Of a DNA stretch of 64,000 bases, positions 36,616 to 46,751 are shown piece after piece. The notes under the pieces are model-generated. The model searched no databases, was not told the origin of the DNA, and saw nothing but the letters and a program-made list of their open reading frames with translations. Positions within the stretch are counted from its first letter, which is position 1; every line of letters starts with the position of its first letter. A program made the position numbers and the translations under genes. This DNA comes from Colwellia sp. BRX10-3 (lineage in GTDB: Bacteria > Pseudomonadota > Gammaproteobacteria > Enterobacterales > Alteromonadaceae): the NCBI RefSeq assembly GCF_014077505.1, contig NZ_JACGWA010000004.1:1-64000 (forward strand). The letters are read 5' to 3'.

Positions 36616-38004
36616 ATGAGAAATATATTTAAAAATACCTTTAAAAAGGCAACGCTAGTATCAATGGCAGTGACGGTAGCATTAGCATCATCTACTGCTA
36701 CTGCAAAAATAAGCGAGCAAGACGCCGCTAAGTTAGAAAAAGAGTTAACGCCTTTTGGTGCTGTACGTGCCGCTAACAAAGACGGTTCTATTCCAGCTTG
36801 GACAGGTGGTATTAAATCAGTACCCGCCGGCTACAAAGTAGGCGATCATCATATAGACCCATTTGCTGATGATAAAGCCATGTACACCATTACAGCTAAG
36901 AACCTTGCGGAATATAAAAGTTTATTAACGCCAGGCCAAGTTAAGTTATTTGAAACTTACCCTGATACTTACAAAATGAGTGTTTATAAGTCGCGTCGTT
37001 CAGCTTCATACCCTGAGCATGTTTATCAAGCTACTTTGGAAAATGCTACTCAAACAGAATTAGTTGAAGGTGGTAATGGCATTATTAATGCAGCAATTGG
37101 TATTCCATTTCCAGTGCCAAGTAATGGTTTAGAAGCAATTTGGAATCATATTTTACGCTATCGTGGTGAAAAAATTGTTCGTGAGGGTGGTCAAGCAGCT
37201 CCAACAGCTTCTGGTGACTATACCTACATGGGATTTGATGACCAATTACTTATACCTTACGGTGTTAAAGGTGTTAAAGCTGAAGAGCTTCAAAAAACTA
37301 ATATCTTATTCAAGTTTAAACAAAAGGTTACTGAGCCAGCTCGTTTAGCTGGTACAGCTTTATTAGTTCATGAAACGATGGATCAAATAAAAACACCTCG
37401 TCAAGCTTGGACTTATAACACTGGTCAACGTCGTGTTCGTCGTGCACCTAATGTTGCTTATGATGCACCTGGTACAGCGTCAGATGGTTTAAGAACAACA
37501 GATGACTTCGATATGTTTAACGGTGCACCAAATCGTTATAACTGGACATTGAAAGGCAAGCAAGAGTTGTTAATCCCTTACAATGATTATCGTTTACATA
37601 GCGACGATTTAAAATATGACCAAATTTTGCAACCTGGTCATATTAATCCTGAACTAGTACGTTACGAGAAACATCGCGTATGGGTTGTTGAAGCGAATTT
37701 AAAATCAGATACACGTCATACTTATAAAAAACGGGTGTTTTATATTGATGAAGATAGCTGGCAAGTAGCGGTTACTGATATTTTCGATAACCGAGATGAG
37801 CTGTATCGAGTGGGTGTTGCCCATGGTATTAATTACTATGAAGTACCAACGCAATGGTCAACTTTGGAAGTGTTTCATGATCTACAATCTCGTCGTTATA
37901 TCGCGATGGGCTTAGATAATGAAGCGAGTATGTATGACTTCTCTGCTGATTTACAAGATGTTGATTTTACGTCTTCAGCGTTACGTCGTGAAGGTCGAAG
38001 ATAA
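36616..38004 (+). CDS. DUF1329 family exported protein
   Basis: The protein has a signal peptide (MRNIFKNTFKKATLVSMAVT then a hydrophobic stretch ending ATA) and the DUF1329 hallmark LTPFGAVRAANKDGSIPAWTGG. DUF1329 proteins resemble LolA/LolB-like lipid-binding folds by family description and are always near DUF1302. The ATG at 36616 has GAGGA eight bases upstream; an in-frame ATG at 36601 is less likely. Cotranscribed with the DUF1302 gene, it ends at a terminator. Confidence 0.85.
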   Translation: MRNIFKNTFKKATLVSMAVTVALASSTATAKISEQDAAKLEKELTPFGAVRAANKDGSIPAWTGGIKSVPAGYKVGDHHIDPFADDKAMYTITAKNLAEYKSLLTPGQVKLFETYPDTYKMSVYKSRRSASYPEHVYQATLENATQTELVEGGNGIINAAIGIPFPVPSNGLEAIWNHILRYRGEKIVREGGQAAPTASGDYTYMGFDDQLLIPYGVKGVKAEELQKTNILFKFKQKVTEPARLAGTALLVHETMDQIKTPRQAWTYNTGQRRVRRAPNVAYDAPGTASDGLRTTDDFDMFNGAPNRYNWTLKGKQELLIPYNDYRLHSDDLKYDQILQPGHINPELVRYEKHRVWVVEANLKSDTRHTYKKRVFYIDEDSWQVAVTDIFDNRDELYRVGVAHGINYYEVPTQWSTLEVFHDLQSRRYIAMGLDNEASMYDFSADLQDVDFTSSALRREGRR

Positions 38005-38020
38005 ATAAGTACTTAACTAT

Positions 38021-38049
38021 AACGGCTGGCTAGTGCTAGCCGTTTTTGT
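38021..38049 (+). terminator. Intrinsic terminator after the DUF1329 gene
   Basis: ACGGCT pairs with AGCCGT, with inner GCTAG pairing, followed by TTTTTGTTT. It splits the four-gene envelope cluster into two transcripts, or attenuates the second pair. Confidence 0.75.
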
Positions 38050-38221
38050 TTCAAAGATTTCAAACGGTTAATTAATTTTCATTCCTCTTATTTTTAGCTA
38101 AACTAAAGGTAGAGGATATTTTGGTATCAATGGGCATTGCTTAGGGCCATTTTTTTCCTTAACATATCTAATTTGAGGCTTACCGCCTCTTCAGTCCAAA
38201 TGAATGGAGCTAATATAGTTA

Positions 38222-39226
38222 ATGATGCGTCTTCTCGTTATTTTACTCAGTTTTCTTACTATCCCTATTATTAATGCGCAACAGCTTGACGCAATAATTG
38301 CTCCACTAGCGAGTAAATCTCTCTTACTTGATATTACGACAATTAATCAGTCAAAATTAGTTGCTGTTGGTGAGCGTGGTCATATTCTATTTTCAACTGA
38401 TGGTGTTCAATGGCAGCAATCACAAGTGCCTGTTCAAGTGACATTGACAGCAGTTTATTTTACCGATGAAGACAATGGTTGGGCGGTCGGTCATGACGCT
38501 ACTATTTTATCGACAAAAGATGGTGGTATTTCTTGGAAAGTCCAGCAACATTTACCACATATGGAAAAACCTCTATTGGATGTGCTGTTTATGGACGCAC
38601 AAAACGGTATTGCCATTGGCTCTTATGGTTTGTTTTATCGTACAAAAGACGGTGGAGAACACTGGGTAATTGAATATCATAATGAATTTCTTTACGCTGA
38701 TGACCAAGCCTATTTAGCTGAATTAAAACTGCAGGATGAAGAAGCTTACTTAGATGAACAAAGCAGCATTTTACCACATTTTAATCGCGTAGTTGCCGAC
38801 GGTCGTACTTTATATTTAGCCGGAGAAATTGGCCTAATTGCAAAAAGTAATGATTTTGGCGTGAGCTGGGAAAAACTTGATAATATATACCCTGGCTCAT
38901 TTTACGATATAAAACGCACCCAGCAAGGAAACTTACTGGTTGTTGGCTTACGAGGTCATATCTTTCGAAGTTTACGCAATGGTACACCATGGCAAGAAAG
39001 TGAAAGCCATGTTACCGCGCTGTTAAGTGCTATCATACTCACTGATGATGAGCGCGTGTTTGTACTCGGTAATAATGGAGTATTATTAGAAAGTCGCGAT
39101 GATGGTGGTTCGTTTACTAAACATCTTCAAAAAGATGGTAAACCACTTATTGCAGGGGTTTGGTATAAGAATAAAATTATTGCCGTCTCTGATGTTGGCA
39201 TCAAAACCATTAACGTAACGAAGTAA
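38222..39226 (+). CDS. Ycf48/BNR-like beta-propeller exported protein
   Basis: The 334-residue protein has a signal peptide (about 1-19, ending INA) and repeated blades with the pattern DGGxxW (DGGISWKVQQ, DGGEHWVIEY, DFGVSWEKLD, DDGGSFTKHL). This places it with Ycf48-like seven-bladed propellers. In plants and cyanobacteria Ycf48 assists photosystem II assembly; in heterotrophs such proteins accompany RND permeases with unknown role. The permease gene starts five bases after its stop. Confidence 0.85.
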   Translation: MMRLLVILLSFLTIPIINAQQLDAIIAPLASKSLLLDITTINQSKLVAVGERGHILFSTDGVQWQQSQVPVQVTLTAVYFTDEDNGWAVGHDATILSTKDGGISWKVQQHLPHMEKPLLDVLFMDAQNGIAIGSYGLFYRTKDGGEHWVIEYHNEFLYADDQAYLAELKLQDEEAYLDEQSSILPHFNRVVADGRTLYLAGEIGLIAKSNDFGVSWEKLDNIYPGSFYDIKRTQQGNLLVVGLRGHIFRSLRNGTPWQESESHVTALLSAIILTDDERVFVLGNNGVLLESRDDGGSFTKHLQKDGKPLIAGVWYKNKIIAVSDVGIKTINVTK

Positions 39227-39231
39227 CTGTC

Positions 39232-41550
39232 ATGAAACTTAATTCTATTATTAACGTTGTGGAAGCAACTCTTTTTCGTCGTCGTTTATCTGTATTGATA
39301 TTCTTTGCTTTAACCAGCATGTTTTTGTTGTTTCAAGCAACACAAATTAAACTCGATGCCGCTTTCACTAAACACATTCCACTTAATCACAGTTATATGA
39401 AAACCTATCTAGAACATAGGGAAAATTTTGGTGGAGCAAATAACGTATTAATTTCAGTGTGTGATAGCAGCGAGGATATTTTTAATCCTGAGTTTTTTAC
39501 GGCTTTAAAAGGCGTACATGACAAGCTGTTTTTTATCCCTGGCGTTGACAGAATTCAGGTTAAGTCTTTATTTTCACCCAGTACAAGATTTGTTGAAATT
39601 GTTGAAGATGGATTTGCTGGCGGGCCGGTAATTCCTGCAAACTTTCAACCTGATGAAGCGGGTTTAGCAATTGTAAAAGGCAATATAGAAAAAGCGGGCA
39701 TTGTTGGCAGTATTGTTGCTGATGATTACAGCTGTTCTATGGTCAAAACTTCATTGATGGAGATTGATCCCAATACCGGTGAGAAACTAGACAGTATTGT
39801 GCTTGCCGGACAATTAGAAAATGAAATTCGTGGTGAGTTTGAAAAAGGCAAGATATCAGTACACATCATTGGATTTACCAAAATGGTAGGTGATGTTGCA
39901 CAAGGGGCAAAAGGGGTTGTGACCTTCTTTGCCATTGCTATTGCTATTACGACCTTGATGGTATTCTGGTTTTGCCGATCGATTTCGTTAACCATATTAC
40001 CTATTGCTTGTTCTTTAATTGCCGTTGTTTGGCAGTTAGGTATGTTATCAACACTTGGCTTTGGCCTAGATCCTATGTCGATATTGGTGCCATTTTTAGT
40101 TTTTGCTATTGGGGTTAGTCATGGTGTGCAAATGATTAACTCTGTCTCTAAACAGGTAAATATTGGCAAAACCAGCAAAGAAGCTGCGCAACTGAGTTTT
40201 CGTGTTCTTTTAGTACCTGGCGGCATTGCGTTACTTTCAGATACTGTTGGCTTTATGACCTTGTTGTCAATTGACATTGGTATTATTCGTGAACTCGCTA
40301 TTACTGCATCACTTGGTGTTGCCATGATAATTTTAACTAACTTAATGTTATTACCACTGTTAGTTTCTTACATGAAGGTGCCAAAGAGTAAAGAAAGTGA
40401 GCAAGATAAATCATCTTCTGGGACTGATGGTATATGGCACTTTATGTCGACATTCGCTACACGCAAAGTGGCGATGGTTATCTTAGCGTTAACTGCTGTT
40501 CTTTATATTGTGGGTTACCAAAATGCACAAAACATGAAGATAGGTGAGTTACATGCAGGTGCACCGTCATTACACGAAGAATCGCGCTACAACCAAGATA
40601 CCTTTTTAATTACTGATAAATACGCCATTAGTGTCGATTATATGTCAATTATTGTCGAAACTACTCCAGATGCATGTACTTACTATGACCATATGAACAC
40701 TATCGATAGGTTTCAATGGCGCATGGAAAACGTTGCAGGTGTACAATCAGCTGTTAGTTTACCGTCCATCGCAAAAATAGTGAATTCGGGCTATAACGAA
40801 GGCAATCCGAAATGGCGTGTGCTTTCTCGTAATCCGCAAACCTTGGTACAATCAATCGCACGAGTACCATCGTCAAGTGGTTTACTCAATAGCGACTGTA
40901 GTGCAATGCCAGTCATTTTGTTTTTAGAAGATCATAAAGCTGAAACGATTAATCGTGTGGTTGATGCTGCCAAAATTGCTGCTATTGATTTTGGTAATGA
41001 TAATTTAACCTTTAAACTCGCCTCTGGCCCTGTTGGGGTTATGGCGGCGACTAATGAAGCCGTAGAAGCTGCTCAAATCCCAATGATGCTTTATGTTTAT
41101 GGTGCGGTTATTATTTTATGTTTACTAAGCTTTAGAAGTTTAAGGGCAACTATTGCTGTCGTTGTGCCACTTTACGTAGTGTCAACGCTCGCTCAATGGC
41201 TAATGACAGCGCTTGATATTGGTTTAACAGTATCAACACTACCAGTTATTGCATTAGGCGTCGGTATAGGCGTTGATTACGGCATTTATATCCTGTCTAC
41301 CATGAGTGTTAAACTGAGAAATGGTGCTACCGTTCAAAGTGCTTATTTTGATGCACTTAAAGAGCGTGGTAGCGCGGTACTAATTACCGGTGTTACTTTA
41401 GCTATTGGTGTTTCAACTTGGTTTTTCTCTGATTTAAAATTCCAAGTTGATATGGGTATATTATTAACCTTTATGTTTTTAGTTAATATGATTGCCGCTG
41501 TACTGGTATTACCAGCTATAGCTGCATTTCTATGGCCAGAGCGAAAATAA
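39232..41550 (+). CDS. RND/MMPL-family permease
   Basis: The 772-residue protein has an N-terminal membrane segment, a large periplasmic loop, a block of membrane segments (about 220-375), a second loop and a second block (about 620-765). This is the duplicated RND layout of the MMPL/SSD type. LGVGIGVDYGIYILS in the second half and FAIGVSHGVQMINSV in the first are typical. MMPL proteins export lipids and other hydrophobic molecules. It is cotranscribed with the propeller protein; no adaptor or TolC-type partner is nearby. Confidence 0.88.
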   Translation: MKLNSIINVVEATLFRRRLSVLIFFALTSMFLLFQATQIKLDAAFTKHIPLNHSYMKTYLEHRENFGGANNVLISVCDSSEDIFNPEFFTALKGVHDKLFFIPGVDRIQVKSLFSPSTRFVEIVEDGFAGGPVIPANFQPDEAGLAIVKGNIEKAGIVGSIVADDYSCSMVKTSLMEIDPNTGEKLDSIVLAGQLENEIRGEFEKGKISVHIIGFTKMVGDVAQGAKGVVTFFAIAIAITTLMVFWFCRSISLTILPIACSLIAVVWQLGMLSTLGFGLDPMSILVPFLVFAIGVSHGVQMINSVSKQVNIGKTSKEAAQLSFRVLLVPGGIALLSDTVGFMTLLSIDIGIIRELAITASLGVAMIILTNLMLLPLLVSYMKVPKSKESEQDKSSSGTDGIWHFMSTFATRKVAMVILALTAVLYIVGYQNAQNMKIGELHAGAPSLHEESRYNQDTFLITDKYAISVDYMSIIVETTPDACTYYDHMNTIDRFQWRMENVAGVQSAVSLPSIAKIVNSGYNEGNPKWRVLSRNPQTLVQSIARVPSSSGLLNSDCSAMPVILFLEDHKAETINRVVDAAKIAAIDFGNDNLTFKLASGPVGVMAATNEAVEAAQIPMMLYVYGAVIILCLLSFRSLRATIAVVVPLYVVSTLAQWLMTALDIGLTVSTLPVIALGVGIGVDYGIYILSTMSVKLRNGATVQSAYFDALKERGSAVLITGVTLAIGVSTWFFSDLKFQVDMGILLTFMFLVNMIAAVLVLPAIAAFLWPERK

Positions 41551-41590
41551 AGTGTAATTAATTGATAATGTAGTTATGCATAAATAAACA

Positions 41591-41620
41591 AGAAAATGGC
41601 CGAAAGGTCATTTTCTATTT
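41591..41620 (+). terminator. Hairpin after the RND permease gene
   Basis: AGAAAATG pairs with CATTTTCT, continued by CC/GG around a GAAA tetraloop; the T-tract is poor. It is probably a terminator. Confidence 0.6.
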
Positions 41621-41810
41621 ATAACTTATGAATAAACAATTGAAAGTTTTCATGTCTGTCACATAAATAAGCTATTTTTAAAGTAATGCATCTAAAATAG
41701 TGCTCGCAATCGCCCGAGTTTATCAATAAGATCAAGTTTATAGTCTATTCTCTTAAAAGACTCAAAATTTAGTAATTATTTCAAGCGTTTTATCCAAAAA
41801 GGAAAAAGGC

Positions 41811-44800
41811 ATGGCGTTAGTAGACGGTTTACCTTCAGTGATACTTTCGAACGTAGCACAGTTAATACAAAAAAAAGTTCCAGCGGCAACAGCTCCCCTT
41901 GTCAATCAATTTGCTGAGTTGCTTTATAAAAATATTTCAACTTTAGATTTAGAACATAGAAATGACAGTGACATGTACGGTGCCACGCTAAGTCTTTGGA
42001 ATACATTAAACGATCATCAAGATGATAAACCTGTGATTAAAGTGTTTAATCCACAGGTATCAAAAAATGGTTGGAAATCTAGCCACACCATTATCGAAAT
42101 TATAGTTCGAGATATGCCATTTCTAGTCGATTCTGTGCGTATTGCCTTAAGTCGATTAAACCTAACCCCACATTTAATGCTTAATTCGCCAATAAAAATT
42201 GTTCGCGATAAAAGTAAAAAAATTACCAAACTTTCTTCTTCGGTTGATCAGACGTTCAAGTCAACGTCGGTTGAAACTGTATTTTTTATTGAAATTGATC
42301 GTCAAAATGACACTAAAGTGTTAACAAGTATCGCCAAAGAATTACATTCAGTAGTGAGTGACATTGCTGTAACAGTAAACGATTGGCAGCCAATGAAAGC
42401 ACGTTTAAGTAGTGTTATTGAGGACGTGAAACAGGCGAATTTACCTTGTTCAAAAGCAGAACATAGCGACAGTATTAACTTTCTAGAATGGATATTAGCC
42501 GACAATTTCACCTTATTAGGTTATCGCGCGTACCATATTAAAACCTTAAAAGGTGATATGGCATTAGAGGCGGATGTTAAAACTAGCTTAGGCTTAATGA
42601 ACCAATATGACGGCACCAAAGAGCGTCTTATGTCTGGTCTGAGCGAATCAGCACGCGAAATCGCCTTAGGTAAAAATTTACTAGTTTTAACGAAAACTAA
42701 TGCTAAGTCACGTGTACATCGTCCGGCTCATCTTGATTATATTGGCATCAAGCGTTTCGACGATAAAGGTAATGTTATAGGCGAAGAGCGTTTTGTTGGT
42801 TTATTTGGTTCAGCTTATTACACGAATAGCGCTTTAGATTTACCCTTAATAAAATCTAAAGTGATCAGTGCTTGTAACGACTCAGGTTTCGCTCAAGGCA
42901 CCCATGCTTACAAAGCGTTAATCAACATACTCGAAACTTACCCAAGAGATGAAATTTTACAAAGTTCACCTGCTGAATTATTGAAAAATGTTATGGGTAT
43001 TTTCCAAATGCAAGAGCGTGATTATTCCGGTTTGTTTATGCGTCGTGATGCTTTCAACCGTTTTTACTCTTGTATGGTTTATGTACCACGTGAACGTTAT
43101 AACACCGCGTTGCGTATTAACACTCAAAAACTGCTACAAGAAGCATTAGGTAGCAATGAAGAAGTAGAGTTTACCACTTACTTCTCAGAATCAGCACAAG
43201 CACGTACGCACTATATCGTTAGAGTTAATTCGACAAAAGCAGACATTAATGTGAAAGATATTGAAAAGAATTTAAATCATGCTGCACGCAGTTGGGATGA
43301 TAATTTAGCCGATGCCTTAAACTCGCACAAAGGTGAAGCGAAAGGTAAAGCGTTAAGTAGAAAATATACCAGCTTTCCACAAGCTTACAAAGACGAAGTT
43401 TTACCTGGCACAGCCATCGTAGATATTGAAAAATTTGAAGCTTTATCTGACGATAACAAACTTGAAATGTTGTTTTATCAACCACAAGAGGAAGATGCCA
43501 ATAGCCGCTTTGTGAAATTAAAGTTGTTCCACTCTGGCGAGCCCTTGCATTTGTCAGATGTTTTACCGATGTTAGAAAACTTTGGTTTACGCGTAATTGG
43601 TGAAAGTCCTTATGCAGTAAAAGCTGAAAGCGGTGAAGTTTATTGGATTTTAGATTTCTCAATGTTACTTACCGGCAAAGGTAAATTCAATTTAGAGATT
43701 GTTCAAAGCTTATTCCAAGACGCCTTTGCTAAAGTATGGGCTCGTAAGTTAGAAGACGATGGCTTTAACCGTTTAATTTTAGGCGCTGAATTGGGCGGTC
43801 GTGAAGTATCAATTGTACGTGCATATGCTAAATATGAACGTCAAATTGGTGGTACCTTTAGCCAGAGTTATATTGAAGATACTTTTGCTCGTTATCCAAG
43901 TATCGCTAAGTTATTGATTAAACTTTTTAAATTACGTTTTACCCCAACTAAAAAGTCAAATGAAAAAGCGATTGAGAAAGTACACACTAGCCTTGAGTCT
44001 TCTTTAGACAGTGTAGCTAGTTTAGATGATGACCGTATTATTCGTCGCTTTGTTGAGATGGTTAATGCCACTATTCGTACTAACTATTTTCAGCCGCACC
44101 CAGTTACCGGCGAAAAATCATACATTTCATTTAAAATATTACCTTCACAAATTTCTGATGTTCCACTACCTGTGCCAGCATTTGAAATTTTTGTTTATTC
44201 TCCTCAAGTTGAGGGCGTACATTTACGCGGCGGTAAAGTTGCCCGTGGTGGTTTGCGTTGGTCTGATCGTCGTGAAGATTTCCGCACGGAAGTTTTAGGT
44301 TTAGTAAAAGCCCAACAAGTTAAAAATACGGTTATTGTGCCGGTAGGTGCCAAAGGTGGCTTTGTTTGTAAGCAATTGCCTGACGGTGACAGAAATGAAA
44401 TTTTTGAAGCCGGTAAAGAGTGTTACCGCACCTTTATTCGTGGTTTATTAGATATTACCGATAATATCATCGAAGGTGAAATTGTACCGCCAGTAAATGT
44501 TGTTCGTTTAGACGAAGATGACCCATATTTGGTGGTAGCTGCTGACAAAGGTACAGCAACTTTCTCTGATGTCGCGAATGCTATTTCTGAAGAATATAAT
44601 TTTTGGATGGGCGATGCCTTTGCTTCAGGTGGCAGTGTAGGTTACGACCACAAAGCTATGGGTATTACCGCGAAAGGCGCCTGGGAGTCTGTGAAACGTC
44701 ATTTCCGTGAAATGGATGTCGACTGTCAGTCAACCGATTTTACCTGTATTGCTATCGGTGACATGGCGGGTGATGTTTTTGGTAATGGTATGTTGCTTTC

Positions 44801-46652
44801 AAAGCATATCCGTTTGCAGGCTGCGTTTAATCACATGCATATTTTCATTGACCCAAATCCAGATGCTGCTAGTTCATATATAGAACGTGAACGATTATTT
44901 AATTTACCTGGCTGTACTTGGGAAGATTACAATAAAGAGCTAATTTCTGAAGGCGGAGCAATATTTAGTCGCCATTCAAAATCTATTAAATTAACCCCGC
45001 AAATCAAAAAAATGCTTGGCACGCAAAAACAAAACATGTCGCCAATCGATTTGATGCAATCCATATTGAAAATGCAGGTTGATTTATTGTGGAACGGCGG
45101 TATTGGTACCTATGTTAAAGGCTCTAAAGAAACACATCTAGAAGTAGGTGATAGAGCAAATGATGCATTACGTATTAATGGTGCTGACCTAAATGCCAAA
45201 ATAGTGGGCGAAGGCGGTAACTTAGGTTTAACTCAATTGGGTCGCATAGAATTTGGTGCCAAAGGTGGTCGAATTAATACTGATGCGGTTGATAATGCCG
45301 GTGGTGTTGATTGTTCAGATAACGAAGTTAACATCAAAATTTTATTAAATGGTTTAGTACAAAACGGTGATTTAACCGTTAAGCAGCGTAATAAAATTCT
45401 TTATGATATGACAGACGAAGTAGGTGATATCGTAATTGATGATTGTTATCGTCAAACTCACTCATTGTCTATCACAGAATTACGTGGTGGCGGTCAGTTA
45501 AAAGAACAATCTCAATTTATTACTGAATTAGAGCGTTCAGGCAAATTAGATAGAGCCCTAGAGTTTATTCCAAGTGATGAAGACATTGCTGAACGTTTAG
45601 CTTTAGGTAAAGGTTTAACACGTCCTGAGCTTTCTGTGTTACTTGCTTATAGCAAAATGGTACTAAAAGAAGAGCTTGTTTGCCCTGAAATTTCAGATAA
45701 CGAATTTCATCAAAGCTTACTTATTAAAGCGTTTCCAAAACTGCTACAAGATAATTACAGTGCTCAAATGCAAGATCATCCACTGCGAGCAGAAATTATA
45801 GCAACGCAATTAGCTAATAATATTGGTAATGATATGGGCTTTAACTTTGTCCATCGCATGAAAGCAGAAACGGGTGCAACAACATCAGAAATTGCTAATT
45901 GCTATACCATGGCGTGTGCCGTATTTGAATTGTCTGATATTTGGAAAAAAATCAGCGATTTGGATAATATGATTTCTACCTCGATCCAAACAGAAATGCT
46001 ATTTCAGTTACGAAGAACTGTTCGTCGCGCTACGCGTTGGTTCCTACGTCATCGTAATAAATCGTTTAATATTGCTCAATCAATTGAATTTTATCATGCA
46101 ACATTTGTAGCGCTTTCAAGCAACATTACAAGTTATATGGTTGAAAAAGAAGCGGCGCAAATTAAACGTGTGGAAAATGATTTAATTAAAGCAGGGGTGC
46201 CTGAGCAGATAGCGTTAAGAATTTCTTTACTGAGCACCTTGTTCTCAGTCATGGATCTTGCAGAAATTTCAAAATCTGAAGCTGTGCCTACTGAACTAGC
46301 AACCGATCTTTATTTTAAATTGGGTGCGAGATTAGATCTTCATTGGTTCCTAGATCAAATTACTTCTCAGCCGGTTTCTAATCACTGGCAAGCGCTTGCA
46401 AGAGCATCATTCAGAGAAGAACTCGATTGGCAACAACGTTCATTAACTTCGGTGATCTTACGGGGTAATCAAAACTCTACTGACGTTGATGAAATGTTGA
46501 ATAATTGGTTTAACGATAGTGCCCAACCACTTGAGCGTTGGCAGCATATTTTGGCAGACTTTAGAATTGGCAAAACGCATGAGTTTGCCAAATTCTCGGT
46601 AGCCTTACGAGAATTGATGTTGTTAAGTTTGCACTGCGACCCAGTGAAATAA
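41811..46652 (+). CDS. gdhB: NAD-specific glutamate dehydrogenase, large (about 180 kDa) type
   Basis: This enzyme oxidatively deaminates glutamate to 2-oxoglutarate with NAD+, mainly in catabolism. The 1613-residue length is characteristic of the class. The N-terminal third carries ACT-like regulatory segments. The catalytic core includes KVARGGLRWSDRREDFRTEVLGLVK, PVGAKGGFVCK with the substrate lysine, and the Rossmann-like region near GNGMLLSKHIRL. KIVGEGGNLGLTQLGRIEF also matches. AAGGAAAAAGGC precedes the ATG. It is a single-gene unit with a strong terminator. Confidence 0.96.
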   Translation: MALVDGLPSVILSNVAQLIQKKVPAATAPLVNQFAELLYKNISTLDLEHRNDSDMYGATLSLWNTLNDHQDDKPVIKVFNPQVSKNGWKSSHTIIEIIVRDMPFLVDSVRIALSRLNLTPHLMLNSPIKIVRDKSKKITKLSSSVDQTFKSTSVETVFFIEIDRQNDTKVLTSIAKELHSVVSDIAVTVNDWQPMKARLSSVIEDVKQANLPCSKAEHSDSINFLEWILADNFTLLGYRAYHIKTLKGDMALEADVKTSLGLMNQYDGTKERLMSGLSESAREIALGKNLLVLTKTNAKSRVHRPAHLDYIGIKRFDDKGNVIGEERFVGLFGSAYYTNSALDLPLIKSKVISACNDSGFAQGTHAYKALINILETYPRDEILQSSPAELLKNVMGIFQMQERDYSGLFMRRDAFNRFYSCMVYVPRERYNTALRINTQKLLQEALGSNEEVEFTTYFSESAQARTHYIVRVNSTKADINVKDIEKNLNHAARSWDDNLADALNSHKGEAKGKALSRKYTSFPQAYKDEVLPGTAIVDIEKFEALSDDNKLEMLFYQPQEEDANSRFVKLKLFHSGEPLHLSDVLPMLENFGLRVIGESPYAVKAESGEVYWILDFSMLLTGKGKFNLEIVQSLFQDAFAKVWARKLEDDGFNRLILGAELGGREVSIVRAYAKYERQIGGTFSQSYIEDTFARYPSIAKLLIKLFKLRFTPTKKSNEKAIEKVHTSLESSLDSVASLDDDRIIRRFVEMVNATIRTNYFQPHPVTGEKSYISFKILPSQISDVPLPVPAFEIFVYSPQVEGVHLRGGKVARGGLRWSDRREDFRTEVLGLVKAQQVKNTVIVPVGAKGGFVCKQLPDGDRNEIFEAGKECYRTFIRGLLDITDNIIEGEIVPPVNVVRLDEDDPYLVVAADKGTATFSDVANAISEEYNFWMGDAFASGGSVGYDHKAMGITAKGAWESVKRHFREMDVDCQSTDFTCIAIGDMAGDVFGNGMLLSKHIRLQAAFNHMHIFIDPNPDAASSYIERERLFNLPGCTWEDYNKELISEGGAIFSRHSKSIKLTPQIKKMLGTQKQNMSPIDLMQSILKMQVDLLWNGGIGTYVKGSKETHLEVGDRANDALRINGADLNAKIVGEGGNLGLTQLGRIEFGAKGGRINTDAVDNAGGVDCSDNEVNIKILLNGLVQNGDLTVKQRNKILYDMTDEVGDIVIDDCYRQTHSLSITELRGGGQLKEQSQFITELERSGKLDRALEFIPSDEDIAERLALGKGLTRPELSVLLAYSKMVLKEELVCPEISDNEFHQSLLIKAFPKLLQDNYSAQMQDHPLRAEIIATQLANNIGNDMGFNFVHRMKAETGATTSEIANCYTMACAVFELSDIWKKISDLDNMISTSIQTEMLFQLRRTVRRATRWFLRHRNKSFNIAQSIEFYHATFVALSSNITSYMVEKEAAQIKRVENDLIKAGVPEQIALRISLLSTLFSVMDLAEISKSEAVPTELATDLYFKLGARLDLHWFLDQITSQPVSNHWQALARASFREELDWQQRSLTSVILRGNQNSTDVDEMLNNWFNDSAQPLERWQHILADFRIGKTHEFAKFSVALRELMLLSLHCDPVK

Positions 46653-46660
46653 GTGTTAAG

Positions 46661-46687
46661 ATCCCCGCCAAGAGCGGGGATTTTTTT
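46661..46687 (+). terminator. Intrinsic terminator of gdhB
   Basis: ATCCCCGC pairs with GCGGGGAT around CAAGA and is followed by a long T-tract; it is a GC-rich textbook terminator. Confidence 0.93.
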
Positions 46688-46751
46688 GTCATCAAGTTTA
46701 TGCTTATGAATCAATTGAAAGTATAAGCAGTTAGTTAATTAAAGAGGTGTT

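Noticed and set aside
42017-42511. Minus-strand frames at the start of gdhB
   Set aside because: Antisense shadows of gdhB without start signals.
43246-43662. 138-codon minus-strand frame opposite gdhB
   Set aside because: It is a shadow frame within a certain large gene whose coding strand is fully supported by conserved motifs.
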